From NCBI GenBank assembly GCA_963757115.1, contig CAVWQV010000015.1:186001-250000 (forward strand): a stretch of 64,000 nucleotides of DNA. Direction: 5' to 3'. Of this stretch, positions 43,755 through 52,791 are shown one piece after another. Below the pieces are notes generated by a model. It saw only the letters and a list, made by a program, of their open reading frames with translations. It was not told the DNA's origin and ran no database searches. The DNA comes from CAVWQV01 sp963757115 (GTDB lineage Bacteria; Pseudomonadota; Alphaproteobacteria; Acetobacterales; Acetobacteraceae). Every line of letters begins with the position of its first letter. Within the stretch, counting starts at the first letter, position 1. A program made the position numbers and the translations under genes.

Positions 43755-44922
43755 ATGGGCGCGAGCTACCTTCGTAGCGGCATCTTCCTGGCGCCGTTCC
43801 ACAATCTCGACGAGAACCCGACGCTCGCCATCGGCCGCGACATGGAGTTGCTCGAGCATTTGGACCGCCTCAACTACTCGGAGGCCTGGGTCGGCGAGCA
43901 TCATTCGAGCGGCTTCGAGATCATCGCCTCGCCCGAGGTTTTCATTGCCGCGGCGGCCGAACGCACCCGGCACATCCGGCTCGGCACCGGCGTCGTATCC
44001 TTGCCTTATCACAACCCGTTCATCCTGGCCGACCGCATGGTGCAGCTCGATCACATGACGCGCGGGCGCGTCATGTTCGGCGTGGGGCCGGGCGCCCTGG
44101 TGCAGGACGCGTATCGGATCGGCATCAACGCGGAGGACCAGCGGCCGCGGATCAATCAGTCGCTCGACGCCCTGGTCAAGCTGCTGCACGGCGAGACGGT
44201 GAACGAGAAGACCGACTGGTACGAGCTGCGAGACGCTCGGCTGCAGCTACCTTGCTATACCCAGCCGGTCATGGAGATGGCGGTCGCCGCCGCTCGCTCA
44301 CCCGCCGGCGCGCTGGCGGCCGGGCGTCACGGCATTGGAATGCTGTCGATCGGTGGCACCAGTCCGGATGCCATGAAGCATCACGCCAACAACTGGAGCC
44401 TGTACCGAGGAGCAGGCGCGCGAGCACGGCCACGTCGCAGACCGCAGCAAGTGGCGGCTGGTGAGCCTGTTCCATATCGCCGAGACGCGCGAGAAGGCCC
44501 GGCAGAACGTGCAGCACGGCATCCAAGCTTTCTGCGACTACTTCAACAACATTTCCACCTTCCCGATCGTGCCGGCGGACGCGGGCGATCCGTACACCTA
44601 CCTTGTCGAAACCAGCTCGGCCTGCATCGGCACCCCGGATGACGCGATCGCCTACATCGAGCGACTGCAGGAGGGCTCCGGCGGGTTCGGCGCAATCCTC
44701 GAACTCGCGCACAACTGGGCCGACTGGGCGGAGACGAAGCGGCATTACGAATTGATGGCCCGCTACGTTCACCCCCATTTCCAGCGCTCCCGCGAACTGC
44801 GGCGGGCGAGCTACGACTACGCCAGAGACAACCATTCCATCTTTTTCGAGCAGGGCAAGGTGGCGGTGCAGAACGAGATCGACAGGCGCGCGGCGGCGCA
44901 GAAGCGGGAGGCGGCCGAGTAA
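43755..44922 (+). CDS. LLM-class flavin-dependent oxidoreductase, one-base frameshift
   Basis: A luciferase-like monooxygenase of about 388 residues. Evidence is YLRSGIFLAPFHNLDENPTL, SEAWVGEHHSSGFEIIASPE and ERTRHIRLGTGVVSLPYHNP, with MVQLDHMTRGRVMFGVGPG, which make up the flavin TIM barrel. It resembles limonene 1,2-monooxygenase-like proteins. One C too many at 44405-44406 breaks the frame. Repaired, it reads NNWSLYEEQAREHGHVADRS and continues to a normal end. It is divergent from the SDR gene and could share a pathway with it. Confidence 0.88.
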
Positions 44923-44962
44923 CGCTCGCGGTCATCGATGTTCGCAAGATCCCTCACCCCGC

Positions 44963-44990
44963 CCCTCTCCCCTTCCACAAGGAGAGAGGG
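44963..44990. repeat. Intergenic C-rich/G-rich hairpin
   Basis: CCCTCTCC and GGAGAGAGGG form a stem around CCTTCCACAA between the LLM gene and the MFS gene. This looks like a common intergenic hairpin repeat of GC-rich alphaproteobacteria, and is similar in character to 33744-33785. It probably terminates the LLM transcript. Confidence 0.55.
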
Positions 44991-45018
44991 AAGCGAGCTG
45001 CCCCCGCTTGCAGGCAGG

Positions 45019-46239
45019 TTGGGGAAGGGTGCAGAGGCGCAAAAGGGCGAGCGCGGCACGCTGCTCCGCGTCTCTGCCGCGCACTTCATCAGCCATTTCC
45101 ACATCCTGGTGCTACCGCCGTTGTTCCCGTTCCTCCGCGACAAGCTCGGGGTCGGGTTCGTGGAGCTCGGCCTCGCGCTGACCGTGTTCAACGTCGTCAC
45201 CGCGGTCACGCAGACGCCGATGGGCTTCATCGTCGACCGCTGGGGACCACGGCGCGTGCTGATCGCGGGGCTCTGCCTGGGCAGCGCAGCCTTCGCCTCG
45301 CTGGGCTTTGTGCTGACCTATCCCTTCCTCCTGGTGAGCGCCGCGCTCGCGGGGCTAGCGAACAGTGTCTATCACCCATCGGACTACGCCATTCTTTCGG
45401 CGCGCATCGGAGAAAGCCGGATCGGCCGCGCGTTCTCCGTCCACACCTTCGCAGGCTATCTCGGCGGGGCGATCGCCCCGGGTTTCGTGCTGTTGGCGGT
45501 GCGCTTGGCGGGCATCGGCCCGGCGCTGATGTTGTCCGGCGCGCTCGGCTTCGCCGCCGCGGTGCCGCTGTGCTTTGCCCGCGGGCTGGATGGCCCCGCA
45601 GTTGCGCGGCCGAGCACCCCTGCCGCCGCCCCGCAGATCGGCCTTCGTAGCTTGCTGACACCGACCGTGCTGAGCCTCACGGCATTCTTCGCAATGCTCA
45701 GCCTGTCGAGCGGCGGCATCCAATCCTTCGGCATCAGCGCGTTCAGCACCGGCTACGGCCTCGGCTTGTCGGCTGCCAATCTGGCGCTCACGGCGTTTCT
45801 GCTGCTGAGCGCGCTCGGCGTGCTCGCGGGTGGCTTCATCGCCGACCGCACTCGTCGGCACGGCGAGTTCGCCGCCGGTTGCTTTGCCGTCAACGCCGCA
45901 CTGGTATTGGCGGTGGCCGTCCTCAGCCCCGGCCCGGTTCTGATCGTGGTGGTGATGGCGCTCGCGGGCTTCCTTTCCGGCGTGATCTCGCCATCCCGCG
46001 ACATGCTGGTCCGCGAGGCGGCGCCGCGCGAGGCGGCCGGGCGCGTGTTCGGGATCGTCACCACCGGGTTCAACCTCGGCGGCATGCTAGGGCCGCCATT
46101 GTTCGGCTGGATCATCGACCAGGGCCACCCGCGTTGGCTGTTTGGCGCGTCCGCCGTGTTCATGGCAGCGACGGTGCTGCTGGCGCTGGCCGGGGAGCGC
46201 CGAGCCGCGCGCCGCCGATTGCTTGCTGCCGCGGAGTAA
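45019..46239 (+). CDS. MFS transporter, fosmidomycin-resistance (Fsr) type
   Basis: The transporter has about twelve membrane helices. The N-terminal half has AAHFISHFHILVLPPLFPFL and the loop signature GFIVDRWGPRRVLIAGLCL, and SVYHPSDYAILSARIGESRI is the diagnostic Fsr/YfnC-like segment. The second half has VISPSRDMLVREAAPREAAG. The frame extends back to 44938, but its first 27 or so codons translate a hairpin repeat (many S/P/R), so a TTG at 45019 or another start near there is preferred. Export of an antibiotic, sugar phosphate-like compound or fatty acid derivative is possible. Confidence 0.88.
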   Translation: MGKGAEAQKGERGTLLRVSAAHFISHFHILVLPPLFPFLRDKLGVGFVELGLALTVFNVVTAVTQTPMGFIVDRWGPRRVLIAGLCLGSAAFASLGFVLTYPFLLVSAALAGLANSVYHPSDYAILSARIGESRIGRAFSVHTFAGYLGGAIAPGFVLLAVRLAGIGPALMLSGALGFAAAVPLCFARGLDGPAVARPSTPAAAPQIGLRSLLTPTVLSLTAFFAMLSLSSGGIQSFGISAFSTGYGLGLSAANLALTAFLLLSALGVLAGGFIADRTRRHGEFAAGCFAVNAALVLAVAVLSPGPVLIVVVMALAGFLSGVISPSRDMLVREAAPREAAGRVFGIVTTGFNLGGMLGPPLFGWIIDQGHPRWLFGASAVFMAATVLLALAGERRAARRRLLAAAE

Positions 46240-46310
46240 CCCGAGCACGCGCGAGTTGGTCGGGCTCTCAGGGCTGGCGCTTCTAACCTTGGGGAGCTGG
46301 ACCGGCCTGT

Positions 46311-47165
46311 CTAATCGGGATCGGGGCCGTTGACCGAGGCGTAGCCGGAGCCGAACGCGCGGTCGCGTTCCTGGAAGGCGTGCTTGACCCCGTGCGCGCG
46401 CATCGTCTCACGGAACGCCCGCGCCTTGGGCGCCTGATGGCCGCGCGCGTCGATCTCCGAACAGACCCGCTGCATGGTGCGGGCGCCCATCAATTCGAGG
46501 CCGAGATTGACGAGCCGCTTGTTGGCGGAAAGCAAGTGCGGATCGACCAGGCCCAGCCGGTCCGCAAGGCGCATCGTCTCGGCTTCCAGCTTGTCGGGCG
46601 GGACCGCTTTCAACGCGAGGCCGATTTGTGCGGCGTCCTTGCCTGTCAAGCTGTCGCCCGTCAGCAGCAGGCGCTTAGCCCACTGCGGGCCGCACAGGTA
46701 CAGCCACATGTTCTCCGGCGGAGTGCCGAGATCGCGCACGGGCGGAAAGCCGATGCGCGCGTCCTCGGCGACCAGCACCATGTCGCAGAGCGCGATGATG
46801 CCGGTGCCGACGCCGATGCAGGTGCCCTGCACCATGGCGATTACCGGCTTGTGCATGTCGAACAGGGTCATCCGCAGTCGCTGGCCTTGCTCGAGCCGCC
46901 AGATGTCGTCGTCGATTTCCGTCCTGCCCCGGTAGTCCGGCCCGCGTCCGGAGCTGTATTCGGAAAGGTCGGCGCCGGCGCAGAAATGCGGCCCGGCCCC
47001 GCGCAGCACGACGCAGTGTACCGCCTCGTGCTCGTCCGCCTCCATCAGCGCAGCGGCAAGCTCTTGTTGCAATTTGAGGCTGAGCGCGTTGCGCCGCTCC
47101 GGCCGGTTCAAGGTGACGATGGCGGTTGTGCCCCGCACTTCGTAGGTGATCTGCTCGAACTCCAT
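46311..47165 (-). CDS. Enoyl-CoA hydratase/isomerase family protein
   Basis: This is a 284-residue crotonase-fold protein. The CoA pocket is seen as TLNRPERRNALSLKLQQEL, the oxyanion region is GPHFCAGADLSEYSSGRG and GTCIGVGTGIIALCDMVLVA, and one acidic residue lies in PPVRDLGTPPENMWLYLCG. It starts 15 bases from the DUF2141 gene stop on the same strand, so it may be transcribed with the carotenoid genes upstream, although its biochemistry is unrelated to carotenoids. Confidence 0.9.
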   Translation of the reverse strand: MEFEQITYEVRGTTAIVTLNRPERRNALSLKLQQELAAALMEADEHEAVHCVVLRGAGPHFCAGADLSEYSSGRGPDYRGRTEIDDDIWRLEQGQRLRMTLFDMHKPVIAMVQGTCIGVGTGIIALCDMVLVAEDARIGFPPVRDLGTPPENMWLYLCGPQWAKRLLLTGDSLTGKDAAQIGLALKAVPPDKLEAETMRLADRLGLVDPHLLSANKRLVNLGLELMGARTMQRVCSEIDARGHQAPKARAFRETMRAHGVKHAFQERDRAFGSGYASVNGPDPD

Positions 47166-47180
47166 TGTCCTCCCCCGTCT

Positions 47181-47657
47181 TCAGTCGAAATAGTGCAGGG
47201 TCAGTTCGATCCGGCTACCCTCGGGGCCGAGCTGAATCGCGGCGTCGTCAAAGGTCGGCGGGCCGAAGCGGAACGGTGCGTCTCGCGAGAAGCCGATGCC
47301 CTCGGTCGGGATTCCAATCAGATTGCGGTCGATTTCGTGGTTGTCGTTCTCGTCATGGAACGCTTGCGCCGCGTACACACCCGGCGGCACGTCCGTGATG
47401 CGGACCGTCACCGGGCCGCTCGCGGCGGGGGCGCTGGCGCGCCAGGGGCATCGTGGGCTGAGGAAATCCTCTTTGGTACAAAGCTGCGCCCGCACGCTGC
47501 CGTGATCGTTGCGAACGTTGGTTACGGTGATCTCGATATTGGCCGCGTGCGCGCCCGTGCCGACCAGCAGGAAGGCGAGTGTCGCGGCGAAGACCCGGCT
47601 GAACACGCCGTCCCGTCCGCTTGCGGCAGTTCGTCGCGTGAGGAGGGTGGTGTTCAT
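47181..47657 (-). CDS. DUF2141 domain secreted protein in carotenoid operon
   Basis: A 158-residue protein with a signal peptide (FAATLAFLLVGTGAHA, then NIEITVTNV). The DUF2141 core is VRITDVPPGVYAAQAFHDEN followed by DNHEIDRNLIGIPTEGIGF. It lies 22 bases after the glycosyltransferase gene. DUF2141 genes recur next to C30 carotenoid genes in other bacteria as I recall, but the function is not established. A periplasmic or outer-membrane-facing carotenoid carrier role is only a guess. Confidence 0.85.
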   Translation of the reverse strand: MNTTLLTRRTAASGRDGVFSRVFAATLAFLLVGTGAHAANIEITVTNVRNDHGSVRAQLCTKEDFLSPRCPWRASAPAASGPVTVRITDVPPGVYAAQAFHDENDNHEIDRNLIGIPTEGIGFSRDAPFRFGPPTFDDAAIQLGPEGSRIELTLHYFD

Positions 47658-47679
47658 TCCCCTACGATAGCACGGCGTT

Positions 47680-48771
47680 TCATCGGGCGGGATAGGTCCG
47701 GCCTCGCCAGGTCGCTGGGCGTCCGCGGGCCGCCCGCAGCAGGGCGGACCACTGGACCACGAGAAGGGCGGCAATGCCGAAGGGATGCAGGAGCGCGCTC
47801 GCCACTGGCTGGCGGAACCGCCAAGCGAGCAGCAGACGCAGGCCCAAGCTGCAAGCGGCGGCAAGGGCCGCCACCGCGCTCGGGGCAACGAGCAACAGCG
47901 CGAACGGCAGGACATGGCCGCCCGCAAGGAGGGCGGTCCAGACCGGCAGGGCGGCCGGCTTGGCCATCCCTTCCGTCGCGTTCTTGCCAAGTCCTTCCCA
48001 GACCGCGGCGGCGCTGTCGTACATGCGGCAAGACGCGAGGCGGGAGGCGTCGAACAACCCCGTCATTATCCCAGCCTGCCGGAACGCGCGGGGCAGGGTG
48101 ATACCGTCGTGCAGTGAGGTCCGGATCGAGCCATGGCCGCCCGCCCGATCGTACGCCCCGCGCCGGACCACCATGAGCTGACCGCATCCCGCGCCCAGCG
48201 ACGGGCTGGAAAGCAGCCGCATCGCCAGCATCGGCAGGTAGCCGAGCAGCAGGAAGTGGATCAGCGGCAGGAGCAGCCGCTCGGACCAGCCGCGCACGAC
48301 CTCGCGCGGAAAGCCGCTGGCGAGGCCGATGTCATTCTCCGCCATGAAGCCGGCCATCCGCGACAGCGCGTCGGGCGTGATGCGGACGTCCGCGTCCATA
48401 AACACCATGAGCTCGTGCCGGGCGAGGCGGGCGAGTGCTGCACAGGCATGTTGCTTCCCGGACCAGCCAGCGGGCAAGGGCGGCCCCGGCACCGCCTGGA
48501 GGCGCGGGTCTGCGACGCCGTCGAGGATCGCGCGCGTCCGATCGGTCGAGTGGTCATCGAGCACGAGCAATTCGAGGTCGACGCCTTCACTCGCGAGCAC
48601 GGCCGCGACGCACGGGCCGATGTTGCGTTCCTCGTTGCGCGCCGGGATCAGCACGGACACGGCCGGGCGACCCGGGTGGCGCTGCGGCGCCCGGTAGACG
48701 AAAAGGTTGGCCACGGCGAGGGCGAGCGGGAAGGCTGCCATCGCCAGGCCGATCTGCGCCAAGGCGTTCAA
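47680..48771 (-). CDS. GT2-family glycosyltransferase, CrtQ-like
   Basis: A membrane-associated GT-A transferase of 363 residues. The donor-binding parts are SVLIPARNEERNIGPCVAAV, LVLDDHSTDRTRAILDGVAD and the D-x-D MVFMDADVRITPDALS. Acceptor-domain elements are GCGQLMVVRRGAYDRAGGHG and ITLPRAFRQAG. Two or three C-terminal helices follow. Its order next to the acyltransferase and CrtN-like genes matches staphyloxanthin-type clusters, where CrtQ adds glucose to a C30 carotenoic acid. It overlaps the acyltransferase gene by four bases. Confidence 0.87.
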   Translation of the reverse strand: MNALAQIGLAMAAFPLALAVANLFVYRAPQRHPGRPAVSVLIPARNEERNIGPCVAAVLASEGVDLELLVLDDHSTDRTRAILDGVADPRLQAVPGPPLPAGWSGKQHACAALARLARHELMVFMDADVRITPDALSRMAGFMAENDIGLASGFPREVVRGWSERLLLPLIHFLLLGYLPMLAMRLLSSPSLGAGCGQLMVVRRGAYDRAGGHGSIRTSLHDGITLPRAFRQAGIMTGLFDASRLASCRMYDSAAAVWEGLGKNATEGMAKPAALPVWTALLAGGHVLPFALLLVAPSAVAALAAACSLGLRLLLAWRFRQPVASALLHPFGIAALLVVQWSALLRAARGRPATWRGRTYPAR

Positions 48772-49547
48772 CGGCCCTCGCCCTGATGGCTCGGGTCGAA
48801 GCGCCGCCCCGTGAGCAGCGCGCCGAAGCGCCGCGCTAGATCATAGGGGCCGCCGACCCCGACCGTGCCGCGTTGCAGGGTGATGAACAACGCGGGGTCG
48901 CGCCGGCGCGCATCGGACGCGAGCGCATCCATGCTGGTTTCCAGTGCGGCGGCAAGCTCGGCCGTGAGCGCTGCGGTATCGCGGCCGGCGAGGGTTGCGA
49001 CCGGCGGGCCGAAGCGGGCCAGGGCCTCCGGCTTGCGCTCGTTCCAGAACGGGTATTCCAAGGCGAGCGGCAGCAGCATCGCGGTCGGCGCGTCCCGAAC
49101 CAGGTGCGCGAGTCCCGGGCGCAGCCGTACCGGCCGCTCGCGTGCGTCGGTGAATGCGCCCTCCGCGGTGATCCAGAGCGCATGGCGCGGCTCGGCCAGC
49201 ACCCGCCGGCCGACTTGGAGAAAGCGGGCAGCCCCGCGCGATCCGGGCTCGATGCCGAAGATCCCCAACCGCCGGAACACGCGATATTGCATCAACGCCG
49301 CCGCGTCGATGGGCCCGAAGCAGCGATGGCCTGGCATGTACTGCTTGGCGAGCAGGAAGTAGATCGCCGGGTCCCACCAGGACGGGTGGTTACTGTAGAC
49401 GATCAGCGGCCGGCCGGCGGGAACGTCGGGCAGCCCGGACCGAGCGACGCGGACGGCATGGAAGTTCCGCGCCGCGTACCAGCGAAGGTAGCGGGTGAAA
49501 CCGCTGACCAAGAGCTGCGAGCGCAGGGCGACCGGGTCGCCGCTCAC
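48768..49547 (-). CDS. Lysophospholipid/carotenoid glycoside acyltransferase-like protein
   Basis: A PlsC-type acyltransferase of 259 residues. The H-x4-D catalytic motif is VYSNHPSWWDPAIYFLL near residue 53, the acceptor site is FGIEPGSRGAARFLQVG and the later WITAEGAFTDARERPVRLRP is also usual. Within this cluster it is the likely counterpart of CrtO, which esterifies the sugar with a fatty acid. It could equally act on phospholipid; the cluster context favours the carotenoid. Confidence 0.85.
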   Translation of the reverse strand: MSGDPVALRSQLLVSGFTRYLRWYAARNFHAVRVARSGLPDVPAGRPLIVYSNHPSWWDPAIYFLLAKQYMPGHRCFGPIDAAALMQYRVFRRLGIFGIEPGSRGAARFLQVGRRVLAEPRHALWITAEGAFTDARERPVRLRPGLAHLVRDAPTAMLLPLALEYPFWNERKPEALARFGPPVATLAGRDTAALTAELAAALETSMDALASDARRRDPALFITLQRGTVGVGGPYDLARRFGALLTGRRFDPSHQGEGR

Positions 49548-49606
49548 CCGACGCTCTCCCCGAACCTCTTTCTCCCGCGTGCGAAAGCGGGCCGGGCCGC
49601 GGGTGA

Positions 49607-51115
49607 CTAGTTTCGGCTATCGGCATGGAGCGCATCCGCCGCGATCCAGCCGGACATGAGCACCATCGGCATCCCCGGCCCGGGATGCGCCGCGCCCCCC
49701 GCGAGGTACAGCCCTCGCAGATCGCGCGCGCGATTGCCGGGCTTGAACGCTCCGGTGAAACGCCCGTGGCTGGCAAGACCGTAGATCGCGCCGTTGAGCA
49801 CGCGGTAGCGGTCGTGGATGTCCTGCGGCGTCAGCCAACGCTCGAACACGATCCGATCCGCAAGATCGGGCATCCCGGCACAACGTGCGAGCTTGTCGAG
49901 GATCACCTGGCGGTAACGGGGCAGCATGGCGGCCCAGTCGTGATGCGAGCGGAGCCAGGGCGTGTGAACCAGGATGTAGAGGGCCTCGCCTCCCGGCGGA
50001 GCGACCCCGGGCTCGGTGCGCGCAGGGGCGGCAATATAGCAGGTCGGGTCCGGCGCCGGCTCACCGCGTCGATAGATCCAGTCGAACTCCTCTTCGGGGT
50101 CGCGTGAGAACACGAAGCAATGATGCGCCAAATGCTCGTAGGCGCGATCGAGGCCAAGATACAGCACCACGCCCGAACACGCTGGCTCGCGCTTCCAGCG
50201 CCGCCCGAAGGCCCGCGCGGGCTCGCCGCCGACCAACTCGCGGAAGGTGCGGACGCTATCCATGTTGGATACAACGGCAGAAAGCGGCACTGTTTCACCC
50301 GTGTCGAGCACGACGCCGCGAGCGGCCCCGCTTTCGCTCAGGATCTCCGAGACGCCGACGCCGGTGCGGATTGCAACACCCCGTTCGGTGGCGAGCTTTG
50401 CGAGCGCTTCGGGCACAGCGCGGGTGCCGCCCATCGGGTACCAGACACCGTCATGGGTCTGCATATGGGCAATGCCGCACAGCACTGCCGGAGAGCCGTA
50501 GGGTGACGAGCCGACATACTGGACGAAATGATCCAGCATCTGGGCGACGCGCCCGTCACGCACTTTGCCGCGGATCGTGCTCGCGACGGTGGCGCCCATG
50601 CGGAGCGCCAGCACGTCGCGCAACGTGCCGATCTCGAAGTTCTTCTTCACGTCGATCGTGTCACGCAAGCCCTCGACCGAACGCCAGAAAAAGAACCTTT
50701 GCGAGATGCCGTGCAGCCGCTCCGATACCTGCATAAAGGACCGGAAGCCGTCCTCGTTACCCGGCGCGTATTCGGCGATGGCGCGCGCCGTTGCGTCCAA
50801 GTGGTCGTGCAGGTCGAGCACGGTGCCGTCGTCGAAAAAGCAGCGCCATTGCGGGTCAAGCCGGCGGAGGTCGAGCCGGTCTTCCATGCGGACCCCGCAC
50901 TCGTCGAACACGCGGCGGAGCACGTCGGGTACCGTGAGGATGGTCGGCCCCATGTCGAAGCGGTACCCGCCCTCCTCGAGCACTGCCGCCTTGCCGCCAA
51001 GCCACTCGTTCTTTTCGAACAGAACGACTTGGTGGCCCCGCCCGGCAAGCGTGCACGCTGCGGCGAGCCCGCCCAGGCCGCCGCCGATCACGCCGACGGG
51101 ATGGGCCGCGCTCAA
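49607..51115 (-). CDS. Carotenoid desaturase/oxidase (CrtN/CrtP-like), second copy
   Basis: A CrtI-superfamily flavoprotein of about 502 residues. The FAD motif is GVIGGGLGGLAAACTLAGRG, followed by KNEWLGGKAAVLEEGGYRFD and DMGPTILTVPDVLRRVFDEC. The C-terminal signature is YLAGGAAHPGPGMPMVLMSG. I prefer the TTG at 51115, which overlaps the upstream stop and has GGAGG seven bases before; a GTG at 51142 would add nine residues without a ribosome site. Of the two paralogues here this one may be the terminal methyl oxidase, but which does desaturation and which oxidation is uncertain. Confidence 0.85.
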   Translation of the reverse strand: MSAAHPVGVIGGGLGGLAAACTLAGRGHQVVLFEKNEWLGGKAAVLEEGGYRFDMGPTILTVPDVLRRVFDECGVRMEDRLDLRRLDPQWRCFFDDGTVLDLHDHLDATARAIAEYAPGNEDGFRSFMQVSERLHGISQRFFFWRSVEGLRDTIDVKKNFEIGTLRDVLALRMGATVASTIRGKVRDGRVAQMLDHFVQYVGSSPYGSPAVLCGIAHMQTHDGVWYPMGGTRAVPEALAKLATERGVAIRTGVGVSEILSESGAARGVVLDTGETVPLSAVVSNMDSVRTFRELVGGEPARAFGRRWKREPACSGVVLYLGLDRAYEHLAHHCFVFSRDPEEEFDWIYRRGEPAPDPTCYIAAPARTEPGVAPPGGEALYILVHTPWLRSHHDWAAMLPRYRQVILDKLARCAGMPDLADRIVFERWLTPQDIHDRYRVLNGAIYGLASHGRFTGAFKPGNRARDLRGLYLAGGAAHPGPGMPMVLMSGWIAADALHADSRN

Positions 51116-52711
51116 GTCACGTCCTCCATCGCCGGCTCGCACGCAGCAATCTTCGGGGGAGGGATGCTGGAAGAGGCGGGCAGGCCGAGATCATTTGCCA
51201 GCAACCGCGTCGTGATCTTGGCGCTTTCGAAGATGACCGGCAGCCCGCTCCCGGGGTGCGTGCCGCCGCCCACGAGATACATGCCGGGGATGTCGCGGAA
51301 GCGGTTGCGCGGCCGCATGTGGAACATCTGCCCCATCGAGTGCGCGAGGTTGAAGGTTGCGCCTCGATGGATCGCCATCTCATCGCGCCAGCCTACCGGG
51401 GTAAGCATCTTCTCATACCGGATTCGGCTCTCGATGTCGGTTATGCCGATGCGCGCGAGCCGGTCGAGCGTGAGACGGCGGTAACGCGCCTGGAGTTCCG
51501 GCCATTCCGCACCGTCGGCGGTCAGGTTTCCAACCGGGACCAGCACATATAATGTGGAATGTCCGGGTGGGGCCAGCGTGTCGTCCGTGACGCTCGCGTT
51601 CTGCACATAGAACGAGGGCTCCTGTGGCGGCGACAGGCCGGTGTCGATTTCCTGGACGTTTCGGCGATAGTCCTTCGATAGATAGATCGTGTGATGCGCC
51701 ACGTGATCCAGCCGCCCCTCGATCCCGAGATAAAGCATGAACGTGGAGCAGGAAAACTTCTTGCGGGCGATTCGCGCGTCGGACCAGGCGGGCCGCAGCC
51801 GGTCGGGCACCAGGGTCTGCATGGTGTTGGCGAAATCCGCGTTCACCACCAGCGCGTCGAACCGATGCGCGCCAGAAGCGGTCCGCACACCTTGAGCGCG
51901 CCGTCCCTCGAACAGGATCTCCTGTACCGGCTCGCCCAACCGGATGTCCGCGCCCTGCTCGGCCGCGACTTCGCGCCATGGCGTCCATCACGGCGCCGCA
52001 GCCACCCCGCGGGTGCCAAACACCGTACTGGTACTCCATGAACGCGAGAATGGTGAACAAACTCGGACACTGGAACGGCGACATGCCGAGGTATTTGCTT
52101 TGAAACGAAAACGCCAATCGCACACGCGGGTCGCGGAAGTAGGTCGCGAGATCGCCGTCCACCGTGCGATGCGGACGCAGTTTTGGCAACGCGCGTATCA
52201 TGGCGGGTGTCGCGAAGGCGCGCACGCTGTCGAACGAGGATTCAAGCGCTGGGCGGAACGCCGCGAGCTTGGCCCGGTTGTCGGCCATGAAGCGGGGCAG
52301 GGCGCGGGCATCCTCGGGACAAAGCCGCGCCACCGCTTCGGCGAGACGCGCCATGTCCCCGGTGGCCTCCAACTCACCCCCGGCCTCGAAAATCAGATGG
52401 TATTGCGGATCGAGGCGGATCAGTTCGACCTCGCGTTCCAGGGTCCGGCCGCACGCGGCGAAGATATCGGCCAGCACCCGGGGATACAGGAAGAACGTCG
52501 GCCCCATATCGAAACGGAACGGGCGGGCGCCGTCCCCGGAGGGGGCTACGATGGTGGCGGACCGGCCACCCGCGCGGGGAAGGCGCTCGAAAACCGTTAC
52601 GTCCGCACCCGCCCGTGTGAGCAGCATCGCGGTCGCAAGCCCGCCGGGCCCAGCGCCGATGATGCCGATCCGGCGTCGCTCGCCTGTTCGCGTCGCAAGG
52701 TTAACGCTCAT
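51112..52711 (-). CDS. Carotenoid desaturase (CrtN-like), first copy, one-base frameshift
   Basis: Repaired length is about 532 residues. It has GIIGAGPGGLATAMLLTRAG, RLPRAGGRSATIVAPSG and DMGPTFFLYPRVLADIFAAC, and the C-terminal FAD signature YLVGGGTHPGSGLPVIFESA. One base too many near 51966-51975 breaks it. With the fix it reads MDAMAEVAAEQGADIRLGEP. It is the first gene of a minus-strand unit that continues into the second desaturase (four-base overlap of start and stop). It likely acts on a squalene-derived C30 substrate, inferred from the cluster. Confidence 0.87.
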
Positions 52712-52791
52712 GTTCTGTTAGCGGTCCTCGCCCTTGCGTCGCTCTTCTCGCGGGGCATGTGGGTGCGGATGGCGACTTGTCACGGTATGGC

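Noticed and set aside
46380..48101. A 573-codon plus-strand frame across the enoyl-CoA hydratase, DUF2141 and glycosyltransferase genes
   Set aside because: It crosses three well-supported minus-strand genes and their boundaries and has no recognisable domain.
48768..49547. A housekeeping PlsC acyltransferase unrelated to pigment
   Set aside because: The fold allows it, but four-base coupling to the glycosyltransferase and adjacency to two CrtN-like genes make a pigment role more likely.
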